Shown here: positions 11,386-19,784 of the stretch, one piece after another
Numbering within the stretch: the stretch's first letter is position 1
Layout: every line of letters begins with the position of its first letter
Assembly: GCF_041521385.1 (NCBI RefSeq)
Contig: NZ_CP168006.1
Span: forward strand, 1,738,979-1,802,978
DNA length: 64,000 nucleotides
Reading direction: 5' to 3'
DNA from: Alcaligenes faecalis
GTDB lineage: Bacteria > Pseudomonadota > Gammaproteobacteria > Burkholderiales > Burkholderiaceae_B
Made by a program: the position numbers and the translations under genes
The notes under the pieces: model-generated
Database searches by the model: none
The model's input: the letters and a program-made list of their open reading frames with translations, nothing else
What the model was told of the DNA's origin: nothing

Positions 11386-11535
11386 CGGAAAGAGGTGCTT
11401 TCCGGCCCATGTAGTCTTGGGCCTGGGAAAGTCAAATGGGAAACGTAAGCGGTTCCACCCTGGAACTGCCAGACGTGCTGCCCCCGCAACGGTACCTGCT
11501 ACGCGCAAAGCCCGACACCAGCCTGCTTCTGGACC
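11386..11535 (+). promoter_or_regulatory. Cobalamin (adenosylcobalamin) riboswitch upstream of btuB
   Basis: The leader carries the conserved B12-box GCTGCCCCCGCAACGGTA at 11477-11494, preceded by AGGTGC (about 11393), a GGCCCATG...TGGGCC stem and the GGGAAACGTAAGCGG-type core (about 11434-11449), and followed by the CCGACACCAGCCTGC element near 11511-11526. These appear in the order found in class I cobalamin riboswitches. The class normally lowers expression of B12 uptake genes when intracellular cobalamin is high. Edges are approximate. Confidence 0.93.
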
Positions 11536-11576
11536 CTGAATTCATGGCCATCCCACGGTGGGTGGCTTCGCTTATT

Positions 11577-11596
11577 GATGTGCGGGGACGCACATC
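11577..11596 (+). promoter_or_regulatory. Hairpin just upstream of the btuB ribosome-binding site
   Basis: GATGTGC (11577-11583) and GCACATC (11590-11596) form a perfect stem with a six-base loop, ending four bases before the AGGA at 11601-11604. A second imperfect stem covers about 11546-11566. These may be the expression platform through which the riboswitch controls translation of btuB; inference only. Confidence 0.55.
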
Positions 11597-11610
11597 TCAC
11601 AGGAATCTCC

Positions 11611-13455
11611 ATGACACAACTGTCCATCAGACCTTTGATGGTCGCCCTGGCGGGCGCCCTGCCTTTCATCGCCACGGCCCAAACTGCCCCTGTCACCAAG
11701 CTGGAGCAAATTGTTGTTACCCCCAGCCGTCTGGCACAGTCACTGAAAAGCGTGGTGGGTGACGTTACAGTGATTGATCAGGAAACTCTGCAAAAAGCGG
11801 GTCAAAGCAGCGTGGCCGAGATTTTGCAGCGTCAGCCTGGGGTGGAGATTTACAGCAGCGGGGGTCCGCAAACCACGACCGGCATTTACCTGCGCGGCAC
11901 CAATCCACAACATACCCGCGTCATGATCAACGGGATGCGCATCAACAGTTCCACCAGTGGTTCGGTGAACTGGCAAGCCATTGACCCTGCCCTGATCGAG
12001 CGCATTGAAATTGTGCGTGGCGCGGGCAGCAGCCTGTATGGCTCGGATGCGATTGGTGGTGTGGTGAACATCATCACCAAAAAAGGCGGCGGCGACCGTG
12101 CCTTGAGCGCCTGGGGGAATGTGGGCATAGGCTCCCAAGACACCTTCAAAGCCAGCGCCGGTTTTTCAGGTGCGGCCCAAGGTTGGGACTACAGCCTGGC
12201 CTCCAGCTACGGTACCAGCGATGGCTTCAACGCCACCAACCCACTGTCTTTCAGCTACAACCCGGACAAGAACGGCTACACCCAGCACGGACTGAACGGC
12301 TCCTTGGGCTACGAATGGGCTCAAGGCCAACACCTCGGTCTGACGGCCATCAACAGCTTTATGGATGGTCAATTCGACAACGGCCTGTTCGAGCGCCGCA
12401 CCCCTAGCACACAAACACGTCAGCAAGCCTACGGTCTGACCAGCACCAACAAGCTATCTGAATTGTGGACTAGCCGTCTGAGCGCCTCGCTAAGCAAAGA
12501 AACAGTCGAAAACCGCGCTTTTGCCTCTCGCTATTCCACCCTGCAACGTCAATACAGTTGGCAAAACGACCTGACATTTGCCCAAGGCCATACGGTGTCC
12601 TTGCTGGCCGAGCGTCTGGAAGAGCGCATGACACACACGACCGTACACAAGGATGACAAGCGCAACACCAATGCCTTTGCCCTGATTTACCGTGGCGACA
12701 TCAATCAACACCACCTGCAAGCCAGCCTGCGTAATGACAACATCAGCGGCTATGGCAACAAAGTAACGGGTGGCCTGGGCTATGACCTGGACATCACCCG
12801 CAACTGGACCGTGGGTGTGGCCGCCAACACGGGCTTTCGTGCACCTACATTCGCCGACTTGTACTCACCATATAGCTGGGGTTTTCAGGGCAACCCTGAT
12901 CTGAAACCGGAAAAGTCTCGCAACGTGGAAGCCCATATCCGCTATACGGACGACACGACCGAACTGGGCCTGGTGGTCTACCAGAACCGCATCCGCGACA
13001 TGATCAACCCCTATGTGTGTGACGCCAACTTCGAGTGCACAACCAGCAACACCGAACAAGCACGCATCACGGGCGTGACCTTGACGGCCATGAAGCAACT
13101 GGGGGACACCACACTGACCGCCAGTGCCGACTTCACCAACCCCAAGGATAGAAACACCGACAAACAGTTGGTGCGTCGTGCCAAGCAAAACTACAAGGTG
13201 GCTGTTGATCACAAGTTTGGTGACCTGAAAGCCGGGGCTGAGTACCTGTTCGCCTCCCATCGCTATGAAGATGCGAAGAACGAACAGCGTCTGGGCAGCT
13301 ACGGCTTGTTGAACCTGACCGCCAGCTACCCGCTGACCTCCAGCCTGGAAGCCCAACTGCGCTGGAACAATGTGTTCGACAAGGACTACACCTTGGCGCG
13401 TGGCTATAACAATGCCGGCTCCAGCGTGTTCCTGAACTTTGCCTGGCGCATGTAA
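11611..13455 (+). CDS. btuB: TonB-dependent vitamin B12 receptor BtuB
   Basis: Outer-membrane 22-strand beta-barrel that imports cobalamin using TonB energy. The 614-aa product starts with a signal peptide (MTQLSIRPLMVALAGALPF, cleavage near ATAQTA), then a TonB box (EQIVVTPSR, residues ~32-40), a plug domain (residues ~50-155, with GIYLRGTNPQHTRVMINGMR and RIEIVRGAGSSLYGSDAIGG) and a barrel ending in an aromatic-basic C-terminus (FLNFAWRM). The ATG at 11611 has AGGA seven bases upstream; an earlier in-frame ATG lies inside the regulatory leader. The preceding cobalamin riboswitch makes the substrate assignment firm. Confidence 0.95.
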   Translation: MTQLSIRPLMVALAGALPFIATAQTAPVTKLEQIVVTPSRLAQSLKSVVGDVTVIDQETLQKAGQSSVAEILQRQPGVEIYSSGGPQTTTGIYLRGTNPQHTRVMINGMRINSSTSGSVNWQAIDPALIERIEIVRGAGSSLYGSDAIGGVVNIITKKGGGDRALSAWGNVGIGSQDTFKASAGFSGAAQGWDYSLASSYGTSDGFNATNPLSFSYNPDKNGYTQHGLNGSLGYEWAQGQHLGLTAINSFMDGQFDNGLFERRTPSTQTRQQAYGLTSTNKLSELWTSRLSASLSKETVENRAFASRYSTLQRQYSWQNDLTFAQGHTVSLLAERLEERMTHTTVHKDDKRNTNAFALIYRGDINQHHLQASLRNDNISGYGNKVTGGLGYDLDITRNWTVGVAANTGFRAPTFADLYSPYSWGFQGNPDLKPEKSRNVEAHIRYTDDTTELGLVVYQNRIRDMINPYVCDANFECTTSNTEQARITGVTLTAMKQLGDTTLTASADFTNPKDRNTDKQLVRRAKQNYKVAVDHKFGDLKAGAEYLFASHRYEDAKNEQRLGSYGLLNLTASYPLTSSLEAQLRWNNVFDKDYTLARGYNNAGSSVFLNFAWRM

Positions 13456-13481
13456 GCAGTAAAATCAGCTTTGCTTGATTC

Positions 13482-13505
13482 TGGCGCGGCTATTGAGCCG
13501 CGCCA
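13482..13505 (+). promoter_or_regulatory. Intercistronic hairpin between btuB and the btuF-like gene
   Basis: TGGCGCGGCT (13482-13491) pairs perfectly with AGCCGCGCCA (13496-13505) around ATTG. No T-run follows, so complete termination is unlikely; it may lower expression of the downstream gene or protect btuB mRNA. Confidence 0.55.
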
Positions 13506-13520
13506 TTGACTTAAAGGCGC

Positions 13521-14453
13521 ATGATGCCCCCTTTGCCTGCGACTTATCGTCTTCAACACCCGAAGGTCTCTGTCTGGAGCGAATTGGAGCTATGGGGATT
13601 GCTTTGCCTGTTCGCCCTGCTGTTGGGATTGCCCATCCTGACGCAAGCGCAGGAACAAGACGCCCCACCCACACCCACTGTCGCTCCAGCCCGCGCGATC
13701 AGTCTGGCCCCTCACATCACTGAGATCCTGTTTGCCGCGGGTGCTCAAGACCATTTGATCGCCGTAGACAGTTCCAGTGACTACCCCCCTGCCGCCAAGG
13801 ATCTGCCCCGCATTGGGGACGCCTTGCGCGTGAACCCCGAACGGCTGCTGGAGCTGAAACCCGATCAAGTCTGGGCCTGGCAAGCCAACCAAATCGGGCC
13901 TGAATTACAGCACCAGCTACAGCAGACCCAGATCAGCCTGATCTTTGCCGCCCCTGAGAAACTGGACGATATTTCCGCTTTTATCCGTCTGGCAGGTGAC
14001 AGCCTGGATACCGCTGATGTCGCTGTTCCAATGGCTGCCCTGTTGGACAATCAGATTGCTGCCCTGCGTCAGAACAGCCTCTTGGGCGAGACTGTCAGCG
14101 TGTTTCTGGAAATCGGCTCCGAGCCTTTGTACACCTTGGCACGTGACCCCTTAATGCAAGATGTCCTGACCACCTGCAAGGCGCAAAACATCTATGCTCA
14201 CCATGCCGCCGTCGCCCCCACCATCAGTCTGGAAGACGTGCTGCACAAGCGCCCGCAAGTGGTCATCATGGCCTACCGTGATCCGGCCCAACTGCGCGCC
14301 CGCCATCTGTTCTGGGAAAAGCATCTGGGGCTCAGCCCCCACGCTTTGCTGAACCTGAACCCGGATGCCTTGTACCGCCCCGGCCCCAGGCTGATAGAGG
14401 CGACTCGCGAACTATGTGAGCAGTTGGATCGCTATCGCAACCTGACGTTTTAA
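13521..14453 (+). CDS. btuF: Probable periplasmic cobalamin-binding protein (BtuF-like)
   Basis: A 310-aa class III solute-binding protein. A cytoplasmic N-terminus of ~25 residues is followed by a hydrophobic segment (LLCLFALLLGLPIL) and a likely cleavage site near TQAQEQ. The mature part begins with the BtuF/FhuD pattern ISLAPHITEILFAAGA and DSSSDYPP, then RIGDALRVNPERLLELKPD. It lies 65 bp after btuB and presumably captures B12 delivered by BtuB. Genes for the BtuC permease and BtuD ATPase are not in this window. A heme or siderophore substrate is possible from the family alone, but the riboswitch context favours B12. AAAGG is close to the first of two consecutive ATG codons. Confidence 0.85.
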   Translation: MMPPLPATYRLQHPKVSVWSELELWGLLCLFALLLGLPILTQAQEQDAPPTPTVAPARAISLAPHITEILFAAGAQDHLIAVDSSSDYPPAAKDLPRIGDALRVNPERLLELKPDQVWAWQANQIGPELQHQLQQTQISLIFAAPEKLDDISAFIRLAGDSLDTADVAVPMAALLDNQIAALRQNSLLGETVSVFLEIGSEPLYTLARDPLMQDVLTTCKAQNIYAHHAAVAPTISLEDVLHKRPQVVIMAYRDPAQLRARHLFWEKHLGLSPHALLNLNPDALYRPGPRLIEATRELCEQLDRYRNLTF

Positions 14454-14463
14454 GCACAGACGA

Positions 14464-14498
14464 TCAAGCCCCTGCGCCGATCACGAGCAGGGGCTTGA
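14464..14498. terminator. Convergent hairpin between the btuF-like gene and the 105-aa gene
   Basis: TCAAGCCCCTGC (14464-14475) is a perfect inverted match of GCAGGGGCTTGA (14487-14498), loop 11 nt. There is no T-run on either side, but the 12-bp GC-rich stem between convergent genes suggests a shared terminator. Confidence 0.6.
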
Positions 14499-14514
14499 AT
14501 CACCAACAGAGCCC

Positions 14515-14832
14515 TTACCTCACAAAGGAGGGCAAGGTCAGCACGGCATGATTGGGTTGACAGCGCAAGCCTTCTACATCGTTCAGACGGGCTTTGGCAT
14601 GACGGGACAGATGCTTGAGGACTTGGCTGCGTTGCACTGCCGGCAGTGTGGACAGTGCGTTTTCAATAGTGCGACCAGACAGGTCGTTGAGTGCGTAAGC
14701 AAACTGACGCGCACCGTGTGTATGCAGCAGCTCCAGCAGGTAGCCTTGACGCTGGCGGGATGCGGCCAGACGCAGAGCATCTTGCAAAGCGTGGTTGTGT
14801 GGGGCGGAACGGAACAGGTTGAGGCGGAACAT
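14515..14832 (-). CDS. Hypothetical basic helical protein, 105 aa
   Basis: I do not recognise this protein. It is arginine- and histidine-rich, mostly predicted helical (ALQDALRLAASRQRQGYLLE, then ARQFAYALNDLSGRTIENAL and VLKHLSRHAKARLNDVEGL) and has no signal peptide or membrane segment. It is probably real because the ATG at 14832 is preceded by AAGGAGA with a spacing of 5, the strongest Shine-Dalgarno sequence in this part of the window, and because it is a free-standing gene with a hairpin after it. It could be a small nucleic-acid-binding or regulatory protein, but nothing in the sequence fixes that. Confidence 0.7.
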   Translation of the reverse strand: MFRLNLFRSAPHNHALQDALRLAASRQRQGYLLELLHTHGARQFAYALNDLSGRTIENALSTLPAVQRSQVLKHLSRHAKARLNDVEGLRCQPNHAVLTLPSFVR

Positions 14833-15322
14833 AGCATTCTCCTTCGGACACGAGGGCCCAGAAAGAGTGCTCACCTCATCAGAGGGGCCCGCTTTGTGGT
14901 CCAGCGTCCAATTGACTGGTCATTAAGAAGGTTTGCCCTTTACAGGAACAAAGCCATAAAAAAGGATCAGGGTCCATTTACTTTTAAACGTGAGTAGTTA
15001 AAAAAAGGGGCAAGGTTTTTTGCACCAACGATATTTTCGCATCTGGCCCAAGGCTTGTCTGTCAGGTATTGGCACACTTTCCATCACCTTGTGGACATCA
15101 AATTTATACTTAGGGATATGTGATTTTGCAGGGTACCCACAAGCCCCCGAATGAAGAGGCTTTCCAGCCTGCTGCTCACGCGCCCTTCACCCCGAACACC
15201 AGCAAGCCTGTATACGGGTTTTCCTGCGAGCACTGGCCAAATGGATTATTCTTGCAGTGTTTGCCCAGCAAAAACCACTTATCTATCCGTCGCCAAAGAC
15301 GGACAAGCAACAAAGCACCACC
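14833..15322. other. Long intergenic region before thiG
   Basis: A 490-bp spacer between the divergent 105-aa gene and thiG. It contains A/T-rich stretches near 14950-15020 and must carry both promoters. I looked for a TPP riboswitch (CTGAGA and the ACC-TGATCTGG elements) and for a thiS gene and saw neither. Nothing else is recognisable. Confidence 0.6.
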
Positions 15323-16129
15323 ATGACCCAAACAGTGAACAACGACCCCTTTATCCTGGCCGGAACCAGCTACCAATCCCGGCTGCTGGTAGGCACCGGT
15401 AAATACAAAGATTTTGATGAAACTCGTCTGGCTATTGAAGCTAGCGGCGCTGAAATTGTGACCGTGGCCATTCGCCGCACCAATATCGGCCAGAACGCCA
15501 ACGAGCCCAATCTGCTCGATTACCTGCCCCCTTCCAAATACACCCTGCTGCCCAACACCGCGGGTTGCTACACCGCCGATGACGCCGTACGTACCTTGCG
15601 TCTGGCTCGCGAGCTGCTGGACGGTCACAAGCTGGTCAAACTGGAAGTGCTGGGCGACTCCGGCAATCTGTTCCCCAATATGCCCGAAACCCTGAAAGCC
15701 GCCAAAACCCTGGTGGATGAAGGCTTTGATGTGATGGTGTATTGTGCCGACGACCCTATCCAGGCCCGCATGCTGGAAGACATGGGCTGTGTGGCCATCA
15801 TGCCTTTGGCCTCGCTGATTGGCTCGGGCATGGGCATCATCAACCCCTGGAACCTGCGCCTGATTATTGATCAGAGCAAGGTGCCGGTGCTGGTGGATGC
15901 CGGTGTGGGTACCGCCTCGGATGCGGCCATTGCCATGGAACTGGGTTGCGATGGCGTCCTGATGAACACCGCCATTGCCGGTGCCCGTCAGCCTGTGATG
16001 ATGGCCAGCGCCATGAATCTGGCGGTACAAGCCGGTCGCCAGGCATATCTGGCAGGCCGCGTGCCCCGCAAATACTACGATGCCGACCCCAGCTCCCCCA
16101 CCGAAGGGCTGATTCACTCCCGTACCTGA
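15323..16129 (+). CDS. thiG: Thiazole synthase ThiG
   Basis: Cytoplasmic TIM-barrel enzyme that builds the thiazole phosphate of thiamine from deoxyxylulose phosphate, dehydroglycine and ThiS-thiocarboxylate. Family segments are [13 protein letters not shown] (residues ~18-30), [29 protein letters not shown], the Schiff-base lysine region [10 protein letters not shown], and the phosphate-binding [19 protein letters not shown] near the end. The 268-aa length is normal. MTQTVNN was chosen as start because the upstream in-frame residues do not match the family. It is followed at 7 bp by thiD. ThiS, ThiE and ThiO/ThiH genes are absent nearby. Confidence 0.96.
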   Translation: MTQTVNNDPFILAGTSYQSRLLVGTGKYKDFDETRLAIEASGAEIVTVAIRRTNIGQNANEPNLLDYLPPSKYTLLPNTAGCYTADDAVRTLRLARELLDGHKLVKLEVLGDSGNLFPNMPETLKAAKTLVDEGFDVMVYCADDPIQARMLEDMGCVAIMPLASLIGSGMGIINPWNLRLIIDQSKVPVLVDAGVGTASDAAIAMELGCDGVLMNTAIAGARQPVMMASAMNLAVQAGRQAYLAGRVPRKYYDADPSSPTEGLIHSRT

Positions 16130-16136
16130 TCGAGAC

Positions 16137-16955
16137 ATGATTCCCAATACGCTGACCATTGCCGGAGTTGACCCCTCCGGCGGCGCCGGTATTCTGGCTG
16201 ATGTCAAAGCCATGAGCGCCCTGGGTGCTTATGCCACCGCTGTGATTGCCGCGTTGACGGCACAAAATACCCAAGGGGTCACCGGGATCAGCCCCGTTCC
16301 TGCCGACTTTGTGCGCCAGCAAATTGACACGCTGTTTGCCGATGTGCGCATTGATGGCGTCAAGATCGGCATGTTGGGCCAGGAGGCCGTCACCACCGTG
16401 GTGGCCGAACGCATGGCCCACTTCAAGCCCACGCACCTGGTGCTGGACCCGGTAATGATCGCCAAAAGCGGCGATCACCTGCTGGAAAAGTCGGCTGTCC
16501 ATGCCTTGCGCGAGCAACTGGTGCCCCAGTGCACCATGATCACGCCCAATCTACCCGAAGCTGGTGTCCTGCTGGACGCCCGCCCGGTAGAAACCGTCAA
16601 GGAAATGCGTCAGGCTGCCGAGCGCCTGCGTCGCCTGATGAATCACAGCGATCAGCGTTGGGTGTTTCTGAAAGGTGGCCACCTACCCGGCTCGGACTGC
16701 ATAGACCTGTTGCACGATGGTGACAAGATGATCGAAATGCCCGCCAAACGTATTGATACGGCCAATACGCACGGCACCGGCTGCACCTTGTCGGCTGCGC
16801 TGGCCGCCCTGCTGCCCCAATACAGCAATGTGCCTGATGCTGCCCTGGCTGCCAAAAAGTACCTGTACGAAGCCATTGCCCGTTCGGGTGAACTGACAGT
16901 GGGCAGCGGACACGGTCCAGTGCATCACTTCCATAAACTGTGGCCATCGTCCTGA
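16137..16955 (+). CDS. thiD: Hydroxymethylpyrimidine/phosphomethylpyrimidine kinase ThiD
   Basis: Ribokinase-fold enzyme that phosphorylates hydroxymethylpyrimidine twice to give HMP-PP, the pyrimidine half of thiamine. The 272-aa protein shows the N-terminal substrate motif TIAGVDPSGGAGILADVK (residues 6-23), the VLDPVMIAKSGDHLL segment, and the C-terminal ATP and anion-hole motif TANTHGTGCTLSAALAA (near residues 203-219). It lies 7 bp after thiG, so the two probably form one operon supplying both halves of thiamine. Confidence 0.96.
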   Translation: MIPNTLTIAGVDPSGGAGILADVKAMSALGAYATAVIAALTAQNTQGVTGISPVPADFVRQQIDTLFADVRIDGVKIGMLGQEAVTTVVAERMAHFKPTHLVLDPVMIAKSGDHLLEKSAVHALREQLVPQCTMITPNLPEAGVLLDARPVETVKEMRQAAERLRRLMNHSDQRWVFLKGGHLPGSDCIDLLHDGDKMIEMPAKRIDTANTHGTGCTLSAALAALLPQYSNVPDAALAAKKYLYEAIARSGELTVGSGHGPVHHFHKLWPSS

Positions 16956-16995
16956 TACGTGCCCTTTGATCGGGCCGCTTGAAGGCCCCTGTCTT

Positions 16996-17691
16996 ATGCC
17001 TACACTTGGAATTATTGTCGCCATGCGCGAGGAGCTGGAGATTGTGCTGGAACGCTTGCAAGAGCCCCAGACCATCCAGCGCGCCGGCATGGACTTTCAT
17101 CGCGGCAGCTATCTGGGCAAGCCCGTTGTGGCCGTGGTCTGTGGCGTAGGCAAGGTCAATGCCGCAGCTTGCACCCAGATGCTGATCTCGGAATTTGCCG
17201 TGGGCAGCATCATCAATATCGGCATTGCCGGTGCAGTTGAGCCCAGCATCCGGCCAGGCGATATCGTCATTGCCGATACCCTGGTCCAGCACGATGTAGA
17301 GCTCAAAGCCCTGGGCCTGACGCCGGGACAGGTTTTCCGCCTGGACACTTTTGATTTTCCGACTGACCCCACTTTGCTGGCGATCGCTCAAACTGCCGCC
17401 CAACAGATTGAAGGGCATCAGGTCCATACGGGCCGCATTGTTACCGGCGACCAATTTATCGCCTGTAACGATAAAATACAGTGGTTAAGCGCCACCTTTA
17501 ATGCCTTAGCCTGCGAAATGGAAAGTGGCGCCATTGCCCAGGTGTGCTATCTGAATACTGTACCTTTTGTCTGTATACGCAGCATTTCAGACAATGCCAA
17601 CAACGAAGCACACATGGACTTTGACACCTTTTTGCCCATCGCTGTCAATAACGCCAGCACCTTGCTCCATGCAATGGTGCCGTCTTGCTAA
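16996..17691 (+). CDS. mtnN: 5'-methylthioadenosine/S-adenosylhomocysteine nucleosidase
   Basis: Cytoplasmic nucleosidase that removes adenine from methylthioadenosine, S-adenosylhomocysteine and 5'-deoxyadenosine, clearing by-products of AdoMet-using enzymes. The product is 231 aa, matching the family. Visible are the N-terminal GIIVAMREELE with the catalytic glutamate region, VVCGVGKVNAAACTQ, NIGIAGAV, and the C-terminal SISDNANNEAHMDF, which holds the catalytic aspartate. The start MPTLGI gives the usual N-terminus; ten extra in-frame residues upstream do not fit. It follows thiD by 40 bp. Its removal of 5'-deoxyadenosine is relevant to radical-SAM thiamine steps, though that link is inferred. 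Confidence 0.94.
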   Translation: MPTLGIIVAMREELEIVLERLQEPQTIQRAGMDFHRGSYLGKPVVAVVCGVGKVNAAACTQMLISEFAVGSIINIGIAGAVEPSIRPGDIVIADTLVQHDVELKALGLTPGQVFRLDTFDFPTDPTLLAIAQTAAQQIEGHQVHTGRIVTGDQFIACNDKIQWLSATFNALACEMESGAIAQVCYLNTVPFVCIRSISDNANNEAHMDFDTFLPIAVNNASTLLHAMVPSC

Positions 17692-17724
17692 GCCCAACTG
17701 CGCCTCTTTATCGATGCGCTGGCT

Positions 17725-17730
17725 TATAAT
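17725..17730 (+). promoter_or_regulatory. Candidate -10 box for the pcm-like gene
   Basis: A perfect TATAAT at 17725-17730 lies 35 bp upstream of the ATG at 17766. No good -35 hexamer is seen at 16-18 bp, so the promoter call is tentative. Confidence 0.4.
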
Positions 17731-17765
17731 CGGCTCTTTCCCAAGCCTTTAGTTTTCTGGAAGCT

Positions 17766-18446
17766 ATGAACCATATTGCGCTGTCTGAACTCGAACGTGC
17801 CCGTTACTACATGGTGGAACAACAGATCCGTCCCTGGAACGTATCCGACGAAAACGTGCTGCAAGCATTGGTCGAGGTCCAGCGCGAACGCTTTGTTCCC
17901 TCGTCTTTGCGCTCTTCGGCCTTTTCGGACACCGAGCTGCCACTGATCATCAATGCCGTGGACACGCACGAAACCATGCTTTCGCCCAAAGTGGAAGCTC
18001 GACTGGCTCAAGAGCTGCTTTTGCAACCAAGCGACGGTGTGCTGGAAATTGGTACCGGCTCGGGCTATCAGGCCGCTTTGCTGGCGCACCTGGCCCAACA
18101 AGTCACCTCCATCGAGATTGACAGCAAACTGGCCGCTTTTGCCCAGGAAAACCTGCAGCGCAACAATGTGCGCAATGTCAAAGTTGAAGTGGGCGATGCG
18201 CATGCCGGCTGGGGCACCACCGAGTACGACGCCATTCTGGTCACCGGCTCCGTGCCCACCATTCCTGATGCCTTGAAGTACCAACTCTGTATCGGGGGCC
18301 GTCTGGTGGTGGTGGTCGGTCAAAACCCGGTTATGACAGCGGTACGTATCACACGCACCAGCGCGGCCAGCTTCGAGACCACGCCCCTGTTCGACACCTG
18401 GATCAAACCTTTGCGCGGCACCGCCGTTTCGCAATTCCGTTTTTAA
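17766..18446 (+). CDS. Protein-L-isoaspartate O-methyltransferase family protein
   Basis: A 226-aa class I AdoMet-dependent methyltransferase of the PCMT family. The AdoMet-binding motif I is VLEIGTGSGYQAALLAHLA (residues ~93-111), followed by IEIDSKLAAFAQENL and a YDAILVTGSVP strand. Classical Pcm repairs isoaspartyl residues and carries a TISxPxM-like substrate segment; here that region reads NAVDTHETMLSPKVEARL (residues ~59-76), so the substrate may differ. It ends directly at the start of the TolC-family gene (no gap), a pairing I recall from related Alcaligenaceae, which suggests co-expression rather than shared function. Confidence 0.88.
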   Translation: MNHIALSELERARYYMVEQQIRPWNVSDENVLQALVEVQRERFVPSSLRSSAFSDTELPLIINAVDTHETMLSPKVEARLAQELLLQPSDGVLEIGTGSGYQAALLAHLAQQVTSIEIDSKLAAFAQENLQRNNVRNVKVEVGDAHAGWGTTEYDAILVTGSVPTIPDALKYQLCIGGRLVVVVGQNPVMTAVRITRTSAASFETTPLFDTWIKPLRGTAVSQFRF

Positions 18447-19784
18447 GTGCCTGTGCAGTTCATGACCTCCTTGCGCCTGGCGCTGCTCTGCCTATTTGCC
18501 TTAAGCAGCACCGCCCAGTCGCAAGATCTGCTGCAAGCCTGGAACCAAGCCCTGGCACGTGAACCGCAATTTGGCGCAGCGCAGGCTGCACAGCAAGCCG
18601 ATCAAGAACAAGTGCCTCAAAGTCGGGCACCATTGTTGCCACAGATCAGCGCCATCGGCACAGTTGAACGGCAAGAGCGCCGTCAAACCAGCCAGTTATC
18701 CAATCAGCACTCCAGCGACCGAGCCGCCTGGACGCTCACGCTGAGCCAAGCGGTTTACAACCGCAATGCCTGGGCCCGTTACGAACGCGCCCAATTACTG
18801 GCGCAGGGTGCCGATGTTCAACTGGCACTGGACCGACAAGATTTGATGCTACGCGTCAGCCAACGCTATTTTGATGTGCTGGCAGCACAAGATACGCTAT
18901 CCACCCTGAAAGCCCAGCAAGCTGCCATTGACGAGCAACTGCGCGCCGCTGACCTGAACTTTCAACTGGGTGGCACCACGATTACCGATGCCTACGAAGC
19001 CAAGTCGCGCCTGGACCTAACTCGAGCCAGCGTCTTGCAGGCTGAAAATACCCTGCAGGTGGCCCAGGACAAGCTGGCTGCACTGACGCTGGAGCGGTAT
19101 GACACTCTGGCTCGCCTGCGGGAGCCTTTACGTCTACCCGCCCCACAGCCTGCGAATCTGCAAGACTGGCTGGATCAGTCCAGCCAATCTGGTTTACGCG
19201 TGGTGCTGGCCGATATCAAGGCCCGCGCCGCCCAGGAGCAACTGAAAAGCACCCAGGCCCTGCACGAGCCAACCCTGGCCCTGAAAGCCCAAACCGGCAG
19301 CGGTAGCGACCAGACTTTGTTTGGCCAGGCGGGCGGTGGCCCACGTTCGCTGAACAGCGCGTTGGGTCTGGAACTAAGCATCCCGATTTTCCGTGGCGGC
19401 GAAACCAGCTCGCAAGTTCGTGAACAAAGCTCGCGCCTGCAACAAGCCCGCTACGATCATCAATTCGCCATTCAGCAATCCATCCAGCAGACGCGTCAGT
19501 ACTTCTCTGGCGTCACCACGGGTCTGGACCGTGTGCAAGCCCTGGAAGCAGCCACCAAGTCCAGCCAGGATGCTCTGGAGGCCAACAAGCTGGCCTACGA
19601 AGTCGGTGTGCGTGTCAATATCGACGTGCTCAATGCCCAGCAGCAGCTTTACGAAGCACAACGCAGCTTGGCTCAGGCCCGTTATGAGGTTCTGATGAAC
19701 AGCCTGCGCTTGAAAGCAGCCAGCGGCACACTGAGCGAAAACGACCTGCGTGCTGTCAACGATCTGCTTGAACCGGCATCCTGA
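18447..19784 (+). CDS. TolC family outer-membrane efflux protein
   Basis: A 445-aa outer-membrane factor that would form the trimeric channel of a tripartite exporter or type I secretion system. It begins with a signal peptide (LRLALLCLFALSSTAQSQ), followed by DLLQAWNQALAREPQF and two alpha-helical/beta repeats typical of TolC (paired LTLSQAVYNRNAWARYERA and LELSIPIFRGGETSSQVRE segments, residues ~93 and ~308). The frame opens with GTG at 18447 directly after the preceding stop; an ATG at 18462 would give a shorter signal peptide and is equally possible. No adaptor or inner-membrane pump gene adjoins it, so it may serve several systems. Confidence 0.92.
   Translation: MPVQFMTSLRLALLCLFALSSTAQSQDLLQAWNQALAREPQFGAAQAAQQADQEQVPQSRAPLLPQISAIGTVERQERRQTSQLSNQHSSDRAAWTLTLSQAVYNRNAWARYERAQLLAQGADVQLALDRQDLMLRVSQRYFDVLAAQDTLSTLKAQQAAIDEQLRAADLNFQLGGTTITDAYEAKSRLDLTRASVLQAENTLQVAQDKLAALTLERYDTLARLREPLRLPAPQPANLQDWLDQSSQSGLRVVLADIKARAAQEQLKSTQALHEPTLALKAQTGSGSDQTLFGQAGGGPRSLNSALGLELSIPIFRGGETSSQVREQSSRLQQARYDHQFAIQQSIQQTRQYFSGVTTGLDRVQALEAATKSSQDALEANKLAYEVGVRVNIDVLNAQQQLYEAQRSLAQARYEVLMNSLRLKAASGTLSENDLRAVNDLLEPAS

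Noticed and set aside
14833..15322. TPP riboswitch upstream of thiG
   Set aside because: The characteristic CTGAGA and ACC-TGATCTGG elements are not found. Infernal with RF00059 would settle it.
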